The translations under genes and the position numbers were made by a program. A DNA stretch of 64,000 nt from Candidatus Omnitrophota bacterium (GTDB lineage: Bacteria > Omnitrophota > Gorgyraeia > Gygaellales > Profunditerraquicolaceae), in the NCBI GenBank assembly GCA_030691865.1, contig JAUYDL010000018.1, positions 1 to 64,000 of the forward strand. Direction: 5' to 3'. Shown in pieces: positions 7,050 through 14,991 of this stretch. The notes under the pieces were generated by a model that worked only from the letters and a program-made list of their open reading frames with translations, did no database searches and had not been told where the DNA came from. The stretch's first letter is position 1. Each line of letters begins with the position of its first letter.

Positions 7050-8479
7050 AATACCAGACAGTCATCGGACTAGAAGTTCACCTGCAGCTAAATACTAAAA
7101 CCAAGGCATTTTGTGGCTGCTCTACGGATTTTGGAAAAGCCCCTAATTCTAATGTTTGTCCGGTATGCCTGGGGTTTCCCGGAACACTTCCGGTTTATAA
7201 TCGGCAGGCTCTAAATTCTGCAATTAAGTTAGCTTTGGCTTTTGGCTGCCAGATTCAAGAGCATACTAAATTTGATCGTAAAAATTATTTTTATCCGGAT
7301 TTACCAAAAAATTACCAGATTTCACAATTTGATTTACCATTATCACGAAACGGATATTTGGATATTTATAGTCAAGATGGACCTAAGCGCATCGGGATTA
7401 CCCGGGTGCATTTAGAGGAGGATGCCGGTAAGCTCATTCATGAAACAGGGGTAAGCCTGGTGGATTTTAACCGTACCGGAATTCCCCTGTTGGAAATCGT
7501 CAGTGAGCCGGATTTAAACAGCCCGCAAGAGGCTTTCGATTACCTGACGAGTTTAAAAAGTATTATCGAATATCTGGATGTTTCGGATTGCGATATGGAA
7601 AAAGGTTCCCTGCGCTGCGATGCCAATATTTCTTTGCGGCTTTGCGGGGCTGGCGAACTGGGTGTTAAAACCGAACTAAAGAATATGAATTCTTTTAAAG
7701 GGGTAAAAGATGCTTTAACCTTTGAGGTAGAGCGCCAAACCCGGCTCTTGGAAGCAAGCCAGAAGATGATTCAAGAAACCCGGCTTTGGGATGTGGAAAA
7801 GGGAGCCACTATAGCCATGCGTACCAAGGAGGGGGCAAAAGATTACCGATATTTTCCGGATCCGGACTTAACCGTTTTTATTATTGATCAATCCATGGTT
7901 TCTCATATAAAGGCGCAGTTGCCGGAACTGCCCCGGGAAAAAATGCGCCGTTTCGTTAAAGAGTACGGGTTAACTGAATATGATGCCAAGATTTTAGTGA
8001 GCTCTAAAAATGATGCGGAGTTTGCCGAAAGTTGTATTCAGGATTACCCGGGAAAAGATAAAAAAGAGATGGTCAATTGGTTAATTGGCCCGTTGTTGTC
8101 CGAAGCTAATTTGCGGAAACGAAAATTACATGAGTTAAATCTTGATAAAAATGAATTAATCAGCTTGATTGGTTTTGTTGGAAGGCAGGATATCTCCCAT
8201 CTTTCGGCCAAGAGCGTACTAAGCCAATTGATTGATACTGGAAAATCTGCGCGAGATTTGATTCAAGAAGGTAATCTGCAGCAGATATCTAATGCTGATG
8301 CGCTCCTTGAGGTGATTGAAACGGTTATTCAGGAAAATGCAAAATCAGTGAGTGATTTTAAGGCGGGGAAAACTAACGCGCTGATGTATCTAGTCGGCCA
8401 GGTAATGAAGAAAAGTTCTGGTAAGGCTAACCCTAAGGTAGTCGGAGAATTAATAAGACGGAGGCTTGCTGATGCGTAA
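7046..8479 (+). CDS. gatB: Glutamyl/aspartyl-tRNA amidotransferase subunit B
   Basis: The 477-residue protein begins YQTVIGLEVHLQLNTKTKAF, the GatB signature, and shows zinc-site cysteines CGCS and CPVCLGFPG. FYPDLPKNYQISQFDLP and RVHLEEDAGKLIHE belong to the kinase-like active site that activates the misacylated tRNA. The C-terminal helical and YqeY-like tail (VSDFKAGKTNALMYLVGQVMK) binds the tRNA. Length and order are normal. The S41 protease gene begins inside its last codons (8-base overlap), which suggests read-through of the operon. Confidence 0.98.
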   Translation: MKYQTVIGLEVHLQLNTKTKAFCGCSTDFGKAPNSNVCPVCLGFPGTLPVYNRQALNSAIKLALAFGCQIQEHTKFDRKNYFYPDLPKNYQISQFDLPLSRNGYLDIYSQDGPKRIGITRVHLEEDAGKLIHETGVSLVDFNRTGIPLLEIVSEPDLNSPQEAFDYLTSLKSIIEYLDVSDCDMEKGSLRCDANISLRLCGAGELGVKTELKNMNSFKGVKDALTFEVERQTRLLEASQKMIQETRLWDVEKGATIAMRTKEGAKDYRYFPDPDLTVFIIDQSMVSHIKAQLPELPREKMRRFVKEYGLTEYDAKILVSSKNDAEFAESCIQDYPGKDKKEMVNWLIGPLLSEANLRKRKLHELNLDKNELISLIGFVGRQDISHLSAKSVLSQLIDTGKSARDLIQEGNLQQISNADALLEVIETVIQENAKSVSDFKAGKTNALMYLVGQVMKKSSGKANPKVVGELIRRRLADA

Positions 8480-9710
8480 AAAGATATTTTTTGTTTCTTT
8501 GTTCATTGGGCTTGTATTTATCGGTGTAAGGTTAGGTTTTTCCGAAAATAAAAAGAAGAATTCTGACCAGTTGTATAAGCAGGTTGAAATATTCTCCGAC
8601 ACCCTGGCAATTATTCAAAAAGAATATGCCGTTGATACAAAAACCAAAGATTTAATCTACGGGGCATTAAAAGGCATGCTGGCTTCACTTGACGCACATA
8701 GCCAATTCATGGATCCGGAAACCTACGAGGAATTAAAAGTAGACACCCAGGGTAAATTTGGCGGCCTGGGTATTGAGATTACCATTAAAGATGGTATCTT
8801 AACCGTAATTACGCCGATCCAAGATACCCCTGCCTGGAAAGCAGGGATAAAAGCCAATGATCGTATTGTAAAAATTAATGACGTCTTGACCCGCGAGATG
8901 ATCCTTACTGATGCGGTTAAAAAAATGCGCGGTAAGCCCGGTGAAGCCGTCAACCTTACCATATTAAGGGATACTGAAAAAAAACTCTTAGATTTTAAAA
9001 TCACCAGAGACATTATTAAGATTACAGATATAAAATATGTGCGTATCCTGGAAGAGGGGATCGGCTATATCCGGCTAAGTGAATTCCGTGAAAATACCTT
9101 CCCGGAATTAAATAAAGCATTAGGTATTCTTTCCAAGCAAGGAATGAAGGCATAGATTATCGATCTGCGTAATAATCCCGGCGGCCTCCTGGATGTTGCG
9201 GTCAAGGTAACCGGAAAGTTTCTGGGGCCTAATAAACTGATTGCCTATACCAAAGGCAGGCAGGAGGATCAAGGGCTGGAATTTTTTTCCGAGGCTAAAA
9301 ATACAAACTTAGGGTTGCCGCTGGTGATCCTGATTAATGAAGGCTCAGCTTCCGGAAGCGAGATTGTTGCCGGAGCCCTGCAGGATTATAAGCGCGCCAT
9401 AATTATTGGGAAAAAGTCTTTTGGTAAGGGCTCTGTGCAGACAGTTATTCCCTTAGGGGATGGCTCAGCTTTACGTTTAACTACGAGTCATTATTTTACT
9501 CCCTCCGGCAAAATAATCCAAGATAAGGGGATTACTCCGGACATTCTGGCGGACGAGAAGAAAGTCTTGGATACCAAAATTGATGAGGTGGAGGGTAAAA
9601 AGCCCGATGAGATAAAAGATGCCTTTAATTATAAAGCCGATACGCAGCTTATGCGCGCCGTAGATACTTTAAAAGCAATCCAGATTTATAAGCAGGTCAA
9701 GGGCTTTTAA
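8472..9710 (+). pseudogene. ctpA: Carboxyl-terminal processing protease (S41, PDZ) interrupted by an in-frame TAG
   Basis: From ATG 8472 (GGAGG at 8460-8464) the product has a signal anchor, an N-terminal helical part, a PDZ domain (FGGLGIEITIKDGILTVI, AGIKANDRIVKIND) and then stops at TAG 9153-9155 after KQGMKA. The same frame continues with IIDLRNNPGGLLDVAVKV, NEGSASGSEIVAGAL (catalytic Ser) and GKKSFGKGSVQTVIPLGDGS (catalytic Lys) to 9710. Homologues have a Leu codon at the break, so TTG to TAG explains it. Without read-through the protein lacks its catalytic half. Recoding, suppression, mutation or assembly error are all possible. The whole gene would encode about 412 residues, periplasmic. 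Confidence 0.8.
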
Positions 9711-9725
9711 GTCGGGGTTTGTCAA

Positions 9726-10508
9726 ATGAAAAACAAAACCTTTAAGGGGTTGGGGATTATCTTGCTTTTGCTTGTATTTATTGCGCTCATTTTGACTCCG
9801 ATTCATAAAAAAGCCATGGTTAAGAAACCACCAAAGATGGCCGGCCGGATTGCTATTGTAATCGATGATTGGGGGTATAGCTTAAATAATCTTCTGATTA
9901 TTGAGCAGATAAAACAACCTTTAACCTGCGCGATTTTACCCGGCTTAAAAAATTCAAATCCGGTTATGCAAAAATTAAATAATTTAGGTTTCGAAATAAT
10001 TTTACATTTACCCATGGAGCCAAAAGAAAAGTGGGGCCCCGCCCCAAATTTAGAAAACAATATGATTACCTTGGGGTTGGATGCTGAGGGAATCCGTAAT
10101 ATTTTTGAGAAAGATTTATCCAGCGTTGCTTTTGCCAGGGGGGTATCGAATCATATGGGGTCGCGCATTACCGAAGATAAAAAGGCAAGCGCCTTGGTGA
10201 TGGCTGAAGCAAAAAAACGTAAACTATACTTTTTCGATAGTTTTGTAACTAACAAATCCGTCTGCTCAGCTTTGGCTAAGAAAATAAAGATTAGATTTGC
10301 TAAAAGGGATGTGTTTTTGGATAATCAGGATGATTTTGGATATATAAAAGGGCAGTTGATAAAATTAAAGAATTTAGCCAGAAGGCAAGGCACAGCTATT
10401 GGCATCGGACATGACCGTAAAAATACCTTACTGGTATTAAAGGAGATGCTTGCGCAACTGGAAGCAGAAGGTTATAAATTTGTTTTTCTTTCGCAGGTGG
10501 TGCAATGA
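9726..10508 (+). CDS. Divergent polysaccharide deacetylase family protein (YibQ-like)
   Basis: The 260-residue protein has an N-terminal membrane anchor (GLGIILLLLVFIALILTPI), then a deacetylase-like fold: RIAIVIDDWGYSLNNL, EIILHLPMEPKEKWGP, ARGVSNHMGSRITED and FFDSFVTNKSVCSALAKK. These are landmarks of the divergent polysaccharide deacetylase family, which is usually next to ctpA-type proteases and murein factors, as here. The DD and H motifs are kept. Its substrate is not established, although a cell-wall role is likely from context. The gene overlaps tsaD by four bases. Confidence 0.88.
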   Translation: MKNKTFKGLGIILLLLVFIALILTPIHKKAMVKKPPKMAGRIAIVIDDWGYSLNNLLIIEQIKQPLTCAILPGLKNSNPVMQKLNNLGFEIILHLPMEPKEKWGPAPNLENNMITLGLDAEGIRNIFEKDLSSVAFARGVSNHMGSRITEDKKASALVMAEAKKRKLYFFDSFVTNKSVCSALAKKIKIRFAKRDVFLDNQDDFGYIKGQLIKLKNLARRQGTAIGIGHDRKNTLLVLKEMLAQLEAEGYKFVFLSQVVQ

Positions 10509-11473
10509 TTGTTTTAGGGATTGAGAGCTCTTGTGATGAAACCGGGGTGGCCATTGTTAAGGATGAGAAAAAGATTTTAGCTAATGTCGTGGCTTCCAGC
10601 CTAAAATTACATAGCCGCCACGGAGGGGTGATCCCGGAGATTGCCTCGCGTATGCAGCTGGAAAGTATAGCCGGTCTATTTACTGAGGCAATTAAGACCG
10701 CTAAAATAAGGCCTGAACAGATCGACTTGGTTGCGGTTACCACCCATCCCGGTTTGCCTGGGTCACTGATGGTGGGAATCGCATTTGCCAAAGCACTGGC
10801 TTTAAGCTTAGGTAAGCCGATACTGGGGGTTAATCATATTTATAGCCATGTTTATGCCAATGTTCTTTGTCACGGTAATATTAAGTTGCCGGTTGTAGCT
10901 TTAGTTGTTTCCGGAGGGCACACCTCTCTTTTTTATATAAAAGATTTTTCTAAAATTCAGGTATTGGGGCAAACCCGTGATGACGCCTGCGGGGAGGCTT
11001 TTGATAAAGTAGCCAAGATGATGGGCATGGGTTATCCGGGAGGCCCATTAATTGAAAAAATAGCTAAAGGTGGAAATAAGCATAAAATTAGATTTGCCTG
11101 TTGGGGAACGAATGCTGAGCTGGATTTTAGTTTCAGTGGTATAAAAACCGCAGTTTTATATTATTTAAAAGATAAAAAATCCGGCATTAAATTGAGCAAA
11201 GACCTGGCTGCTTCTTTCCAGGAGAGCGCCGTCAATGTTTTAGTAAAAAAATCCCTACTTGCCTGTAAACGAAAAAATGTTACGAATCTTTTAATCGGCG
11301 GAGGGGTGGCGGCCAACAGCTGTTTGCGTCAAAAATTCATGGCGAGCGCTAAGTTGGAAGGAATTGACTGTTTTTTTCCGAATATTAATCTGTGTATGGA
11401 TAATGCTGCGATGATTGCCGGTTTTGGAGGTTGTCTTTATAAGCGCGGAGCAAGAAGTGACTTTAACAACTAG
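10505..11473 (+). CDS. tsaD: tRNA N6-threonylcarbamoyladenosine biosynthesis protein TsaD
   Basis: The 322-residue ASKHA ATPase starts VLGIESSCDETGVAIV. It carries the metal-binding pair H111 and H115 in NHIYSHVYANV, SGGHTSLFYI, the conserved GEAFDKVAKMMGMGYPGGP and a C-terminal GGGVAANSCLR. TsaD transfers the threonylcarbamoyl group to A37 of ANN-decoding tRNAs, working with TsaB, TsaC and TsaE, which are not in this window. The start is ATG 10505 inside the preceding gene. Its stop overlaps a long perfect inverted repeat that could end the transcript. Confidence 0.97.
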   Translation: MIVLGIESSCDETGVAIVKDEKKILANVVASSLKLHSRHGGVIPEIASRMQLESIAGLFTEAIKTAKIRPEQIDLVAVTTHPGLPGSLMVGIAFAKALALSLGKPILGVNHIYSHVYANVLCHGNIKLPVVALVVSGGHTSLFYIKDFSKIQVLGQTRDDACGEAFDKVAKMMGMGYPGGPLIEKIAKGGNKHKIRFACWGTNAELDFSFSGIKTAVLYYLKDKKSGIKLSKDLAASFQESAVNVLVKKSLLACKRKNVTNLLIGGGVAANSCLRQKFMASAKLEGIDCFFPNINLCMDNAAMIAGFGGCLYKRGARSDFNN

Positions 11474-11517
11474 GGGACGGTTCTATTTTTCTTTTCAGAA
11501 AAATAGAACCGTCCCCT
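11472..11517 (+). repeat. REPIN-like perfect inverted repeat (family A)
   Basis: Two 21-base arms, the first reading AGGGGACGGTTCTATTTTTC plus T, are separated by TTTC and match perfectly. The element starts within the tsaD stop codon. The same arm sequence occurs near 5179, 22416, 50669 and in shortened form at 21404 and 58483. It could fold into a very stable transcript hairpin. Confidence 0.85.
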
Positions 11518-11537
11518 GATTCAAAAAAGGAGGATGT

Positions 11538-11984
11538 ATGCCTACGGATTTACAAATGATCGTGCGCTTATTATTAACTTTGGTTTTAAGCGGCCTAATC
11601 GGACTGGAAAGGCAAGTACACCGTAGAGATGCCGGCCTGCGTACACATATATTAGTCGCTTTGGGTAGCTGCCTTATCATGTTGACATCTCTGTATGTTT
11701 TTGATATATATAAAGATCAGGTGGCCTTAGATCCCGTGCGGATTGCTGCCGGAGTAGTTACCGGTATTGGTTTTCTTGGCGCCGGTACAATAATTCGGGA
11801 ATCTGATGGGGTCAGGGGCTTAACCACGGCGGCTAGTCTCTGGGTGGTTGCGGGGATTGGTTTAGCGGTGGGAGTGGGTTTTAATAAAATAGCAATTTAT
11901 ACCACGATCTTGGTTTTAATTGTTTTGCATTTTTTACACTATATAGAAGTACCACTTTCAAAGGAGGGTAAATATGGCCTTTAA
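11538..11984 (+). CDS. MgtC/SapB-family membrane protein
   Basis: The 148-residue protein has several hydrophobic segments and the family signature LSGLIGLERQVHRRDAGLRTHILVALGS near the start, then AAGVVTGIGFLGAGTIIRE and GVRGLTTAASLWVVAGIGLA. MgtC-like proteins sit in the inner membrane and are linked to magnesium stress or to modulation of F-type ATPase. This copy lacks the C-terminal cytoplasmic domain of the virulence MgtC, as is usual for general SapB members. A GGAGG site precedes ATG 11538. The bactofilin gene starts 11 bases before its stop. Confidence 0.93.
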   Translation: MPTDLQMIVRLLLTLVLSGLIGLERQVHRRDAGLRTHILVALGSCLIMLTSLYVFDIYKDQVALDPVRIAAGVVTGIGFLGAGTIIRESDGVRGLTTAASLWVVAGIGLAVGVGFNKIAIYTTILVLIVLHFLHYIEVPLSKEGKYGL

Positions 11985-12477
11985 AAAGAATGTAGAGGAA
12001 AAGACGCTGGATGTCGATGCCGCAATGCAGGGGAGTTTAAGTTTTAAGGATCCGGTTAATCTGCGGATTAATGGAAAATTTGAAGGCAATCTGGATACCC
12101 GGGGTAATTTGACTATCGGCACTACGGCTGTAATCAACGCAGATATCGTGGGAGATAATATTATTATTGGCGGCCGGGTCAAGGGCAAAATTACTGCTAA
12201 AGAAAGACTTACCCTTCTTCCGCAGGCGATAGTTGAAGGACATATCTATCCGGCAAAACTTAATATTGCCGAAGGCGCAGTTTTTGAAGGACAGTGCACG
12301 ATGCTGCATGATTTTCTTAATTCTGAGCAGCTGGCCAAATACCTGGAGGTAGAATTAAGCTCGATCATGGAATGGGCTAATTCAGGAAAAGTGCCGGCAA
12401 GTAAAGAAAATAACGACTGGAAATTTGAACGTAAAGCAATAGATTCCTGGGTAGCTTCAGGCAAAATCGCAAAATAA
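11974..12477 (+). CDS. Bactofilin with a C-terminal helix-turn-helix extension
   Basis: Residues 10-110 form a bactofilin beta-helix: AMQGSLSFKDPVNLRINGKF, NLTIGTTAVINADIVGDNI and IVEGHIYPAKLNIAEGAVF. Bactofilins polymerise into cytoskeletal filaments. After this core, residues about 112-167 read LNSEQLAKYLEVELSSIMEW and WKFERKAIDSWVASGK, an excisionase/MerR-like winged helix-turn-helix. Standard bactofilins lack such a DNA-binding tail. GGAGG precedes ATG 11974. The next gene encodes another HTH of the same type joined to a membrane segment. A DNA-to-cytoskeleton or membrane link is an inference. Confidence 0.85.
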   Translation: MAFKKNVEEKTLDVDAAMQGSLSFKDPVNLRINGKFEGNLDTRGNLTIGTTAVINADIVGDNIIIGGRVKGKITAKERLTLLPQAIVEGHIYPAKLNIAEGAVFEGQCTMLHDFLNSEQLAKYLEVELSSIMEWANSGKVPASKENNDWKFERKAIDSWVASGKIAK

Positions 12478-12490
12478 ATTTATATAAAAA

Positions 12491-12802
12491 ATGACTGAAG
12501 AAAAAATGCTCACCGTTAGAGACGTATCAATTATGCTGGGGGTCTCGGAAAAAGATGTTTTGGATCTGACTGAGAACGGAACGATCCCGGGTTATAAGGT
12601 AGGAGGCGTATACCTAAGGTTTAAGAAGGAGCAGGTTGAGCAATACAAGAAGAATCAAAGCCTCCTGTTGTCTAAGGCGGCTAAAGGAGAATCTGAAGGC
12701 TTAGGAAGCAGGATTCATGATTTCTTTTATTTTAATGATTTTTATATTTTTGCCCTAATCTTCATAATCCTCTTGGGATATCTGGTTTACCGGGGCCTAT
12801 AG
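12491..12802 (+). CDS. Excisionase-type HTH protein with a C-terminal transmembrane segment
   Basis: The 103-residue protein begins MLTVRDVSIMLGVSEKDVL then NGTIPGYKVGGVYLRFKKEQ, the DNA-binding helix-turn-helix of the excisionase/MerR group (residues about 5-55). Residues about 80-100 (YIFALIFIILLGYLVYRGL) form one membrane helix at the very end. So the DNA-binding part would be held at the inner face of the membrane. The partner is likely the bactofilin-HTH protein encoded 13 bases upstream. The function is not known. Confidence 0.75.
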   Translation: MTEEKMLTVRDVSIMLGVSEKDVLDLTENGTIPGYKVGGVYLRFKKEQVEQYKKNQSLLLSKAAKGESEGLGSRIHDFFYFNDFYIFALIFIILLGYLVYRGL

Positions 12803-12806
12803 AGCA

Positions 12807-13487
12807 ATGTCTGCACGCAAAGGGTTTTGCGATTTAGGGTTTGCCAAAATTGATACCGATAGAAAGAAACGAAAAGGATTTGCGGAAGTTATTTATTGCC
12901 CGGGAAAAGATCGCCTGCACTTAAAGGAAATTGCTAAGAAAACAATTGATTCCCGCGAAGACCTGCTTTTAACCAAGCTAGATAAAACTACATTTTCCTT
13001 TTTAAAGAAAACAATCCCTGTTTTAAAATATAACCCCCTGGCAAAAATTGGTTATTATATAAGTAAACCCAAAACCCTCTCGGAAGGTTCGGTTTTGGTG
13101 GTTTCTGCCGGAACAGCTGATATTCCGGTGGCTGAAGAAGCGGCACAAACCCTGCTCGTTATGGGTAACCGGGTCGAAAAGCTCTATGATGTAGGTGTAG
13201 CCGGAGTGCACCGCCTGATGAATAATATTGATAAATTAAGAAAGGCTCAAGTAATTGTGGTAGTGGCGGGTATGGAAGGAGCTTTAGCTAGTTTGGTCAG
13301 CGGATTAGTCAAGGCGCCAATTGTGGCTGTACCGACCAGTTGTGGATATGGCTCCAGCTTTTCTGGTTTGGCAGCGCTTCTAACTATGTTAAATGGTTGT
13401 TCGCCGGGAGTGAGTGTAGTCAATATTGATAATGGATTTGGGGCAGGCTATTTTGCCAGTTTAATCAATAACACCCCGCGCTTATAA
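12807..13487 (+). CDS. larB: LarB-like nickel-pincer cofactor carboxylase (AIR carboxylase family)
   Basis: The 226-residue protein has the LarB/PurE-like layout: an N-terminal DLGFAKIDTDRKKRKGFAEV, then VLVVSAGTADIPVAEEAAQT, VGVAGVHRLMNNIDKL, VVVAGMEGALASLVSGLVK and VPTSCGYGSSFSGLAALLTML. LarB carboxylates and hydrolyses nicotinic acid adenine dinucleotide as the first step of the nickel-pincer nucleotide for lactate racemase-type enzymes. No larC, larE or larA is in the window. It lies just before the nickel-dependent CODH/ACS cluster. Its last codons and stop (NNTPRL) are encoded inside a family-B hairpin. Confidence 0.9.
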   Translation: MSARKGFCDLGFAKIDTDRKKRKGFAEVIYCPGKDRLHLKEIAKKTIDSREDLLLTKLDKTTFSFLKKTIPVLKYNPLAKIGYYISKPKTLSEGSVLVVSAGTADIPVAEEAAQTLLVMGNRVEKLYDVGVAGVHRLMNNIDKLRKAQVIVVVAGMEGALASLVSGLVKAPIVAVPTSCGYGSSFSGLAALLTMLNGCSPGVSVVNIDNGFGAGYFASLINNTPRL

Positions 13488-13503
13488 GGAATTGCGCGGG
13501 TGT
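13471..13503 (+). repeat. Family-B hairpin copy 2
   Basis: ACAC-C-CCGCGC (13471-13481) pairs with GCGCGG-GTGT (13494-13503), loop TTATAAGGAATT. It overlaps the larB 3' end and supplies its stop codon. The tail hairpin seen in copies 1, 3, 4 and 6 is not clear here. Confidence 0.8.
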
Positions 13504-13521
13504 TGTATTCCTAGCAAAGTA

Positions 13522-13589
13522 ATGTTCCCCCTCGCGGGAGCTCGGGGTCATTTTTCCCCAAGCGCCGGAGGCTGGGGAAAAATGAGGAG
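13522..13589 (+). promoter_or_regulatory. Double hairpin leader in front of acsC
   Basis: ATGTTCCCC (from 13522) can pair with GGGGTCAT (to 13551). The next stem, CATTTTTCCCC (13549-13559) with GGGGAAAAATG (13574-13584), is perfect over 11 pairs. The SD AGGAG (13585-13589) follows it immediately, six bases before ATG 13596. The two hairpins share the CAT bases and may be alternative folds. Confidence 0.6.
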
Positions 13590-13595
13590 ATAATA

Positions 13596-14927
13596 ATGGC
13601 GTTATCGGGTTTGGATATTTATAAATTATTGCCTAAAACAAATTGTCGACAGTGTGGTTTAGCCACTTGCCTGGCTTTTGCCATGCAGCTGGCTAAGAAA
13701 ACATTGCCGATTGAAAAATGCCCTTTTGTTTCGCTTGAGGCTAAAACCACTTTGGAAGCGCAGGCAATGCCCGCGATTAAATTAATTACTTTAGGTAGTA
13801 ATGAATCGAAATTTGATATTGGTAATGAAACGGTAATGTTTAGGCATGAAGAAAAATTCCGTAATCCGACCGGAGTTGGTTTTATTATTGATGATAATCA
13901 CAGCGATACCGAAATAAAAGAGCGGCTTAAAAAAATTAATCAATTAAAATTCGAACGTGTAGGCCAGGAGCTTCGAGTTAATCTTGTTGCAATAAAGCAA
14001 AATAAGGATGCCCAGAGGTTTCTAGAGGCAACTAAATTGCTTCTGGATAATACTACTTTGCCGATTATGTTGATGAGCAGCGACCCGGCTGCTTTAAAAC
14101 AGGCGGCAGTTATCAGCCAAGAGCGTAAGCCGCTGCTTTATTCTGCGCAGCAGAAGAATTTCGCGCAAATCGCTGCAATAGCTAAAGAATTTCAGTTGCC
14201 TTTAGTAGTAACTGCACAGGATATTGACCAACTGAGCCAGCTTACCAAGGAACTTAACGCCCTGGGAGTTAAAGAGCTGATTTTAGATACCGGGATAAAG
14301 CCTATAGCGGATAAAATCTGGGATTTAACGCAAATCCGCCGGCAGGCACTTAAGAAATCAAATCGCGCATTGGGTTATCCGAGCCTGGCAATTGTCCAGA
14401 AATCTGACCCTTATGAAGAGGCAATGGAGGCAGGCGCTTATATCGCTAAATATGCCGGGATCGTTTTGATTAAAGGCTGGTATAGCTGGGAGGTTCTTTC
14501 AATTTTGACGTTGAGACAAAATATTTATACTGATCCGCAAAAACCTTTACAAATTGATCCTAAGCTTTACCCCATTGGGCAGGTAAGCCGGGATTCGCCG
14601 GTTTTGGTTACCACTAACTTTTCCTTAACTTATTATACTGTTTTGACAGAGGTAGAGGCCGGTAAAATACCTGCATATATTTTAAGCGTAGATACCCAAG
14701 GCATGTCTGTGCTTACTGCCTGGGCTGCCGAAAAATTTAACGCCGAGGCAATTACAAAATCATTAAATAGCTTAGGTGTAAAAGAGGTAATTGGACATAA
14801 GAATTTGATTATTCCCGGTTATGTTGCCATGATCAGCGGTGACCTGGAAGATCAGTCAGGGTTTAAAATAATTGTGGGCCCGAAAGAAGCAGCCGGGATT
14901 CCCAGCTTTTTGAAAAATTTACAGTAA
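13596..14927 (+). CDS. acsC: CODH/ACS corrinoid iron-sulfur protein, large (gamma) subunit
   Basis: The 443-residue protein begins with the [4Fe-4S] domain: C17, C20, C25 and C42 in KTNCRQCGLATCLAFAMQ...EKCP. A TIM-barrel part follows (LPIMLMSSDPAAL, LGVKELILDTGIKPIA, IVLIKGWYSWEVLSILTLRQ) and a C-terminal corrinoid-binding domain. AcsC carries the cobamide that receives the methyl group from methyl-THF (via AcsE) and passes it to acetyl-CoA synthase. It heads the cluster acsC, reactivator, cooC, acsD, acsE. The SD lies directly after a stable hairpin, so translation may be controlled. Confidence 0.97.
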   Translation: MALSGLDIYKLLPKTNCRQCGLATCLAFAMQLAKKTLPIEKCPFVSLEAKTTLEAQAMPAIKLITLGSNESKFDIGNETVMFRHEEKFRNPTGVGFIIDDNHSDTEIKERLKKINQLKFERVGQELRVNLVAIKQNKDAQRFLEATKLLLDNTTLPIMLMSSDPAALKQAAVISQERKPLLYSAQQKNFAQIAAIAKEFQLPLVVTAQDIDQLSQLTKELNALGVKELILDTGIKPIADKIWDLTQIRRQALKKSNRALGYPSLAIVQKSDPYEEAMEAGAYIAKYAGIVLIKGWYSWEVLSILTLRQNIYTDPQKPLQIDPKLYPIGQVSRDSPVLVTTNFSLTYYTVLTEVEAGKIPAYILSVDTQGMSVLTAWAAEKFNAEAITKSLNSLGVKEVIGHKNLIIPGYVAMISGDLEDQSGFKIIVGPKEAAGIPSFLKNLQ

Positions 14928-14991
14928 CTCTAAGCCACCCGCAAAATCATTTACTGTTTTTACAAAAAACTGGTAGAGGTTAGAAATAAAT

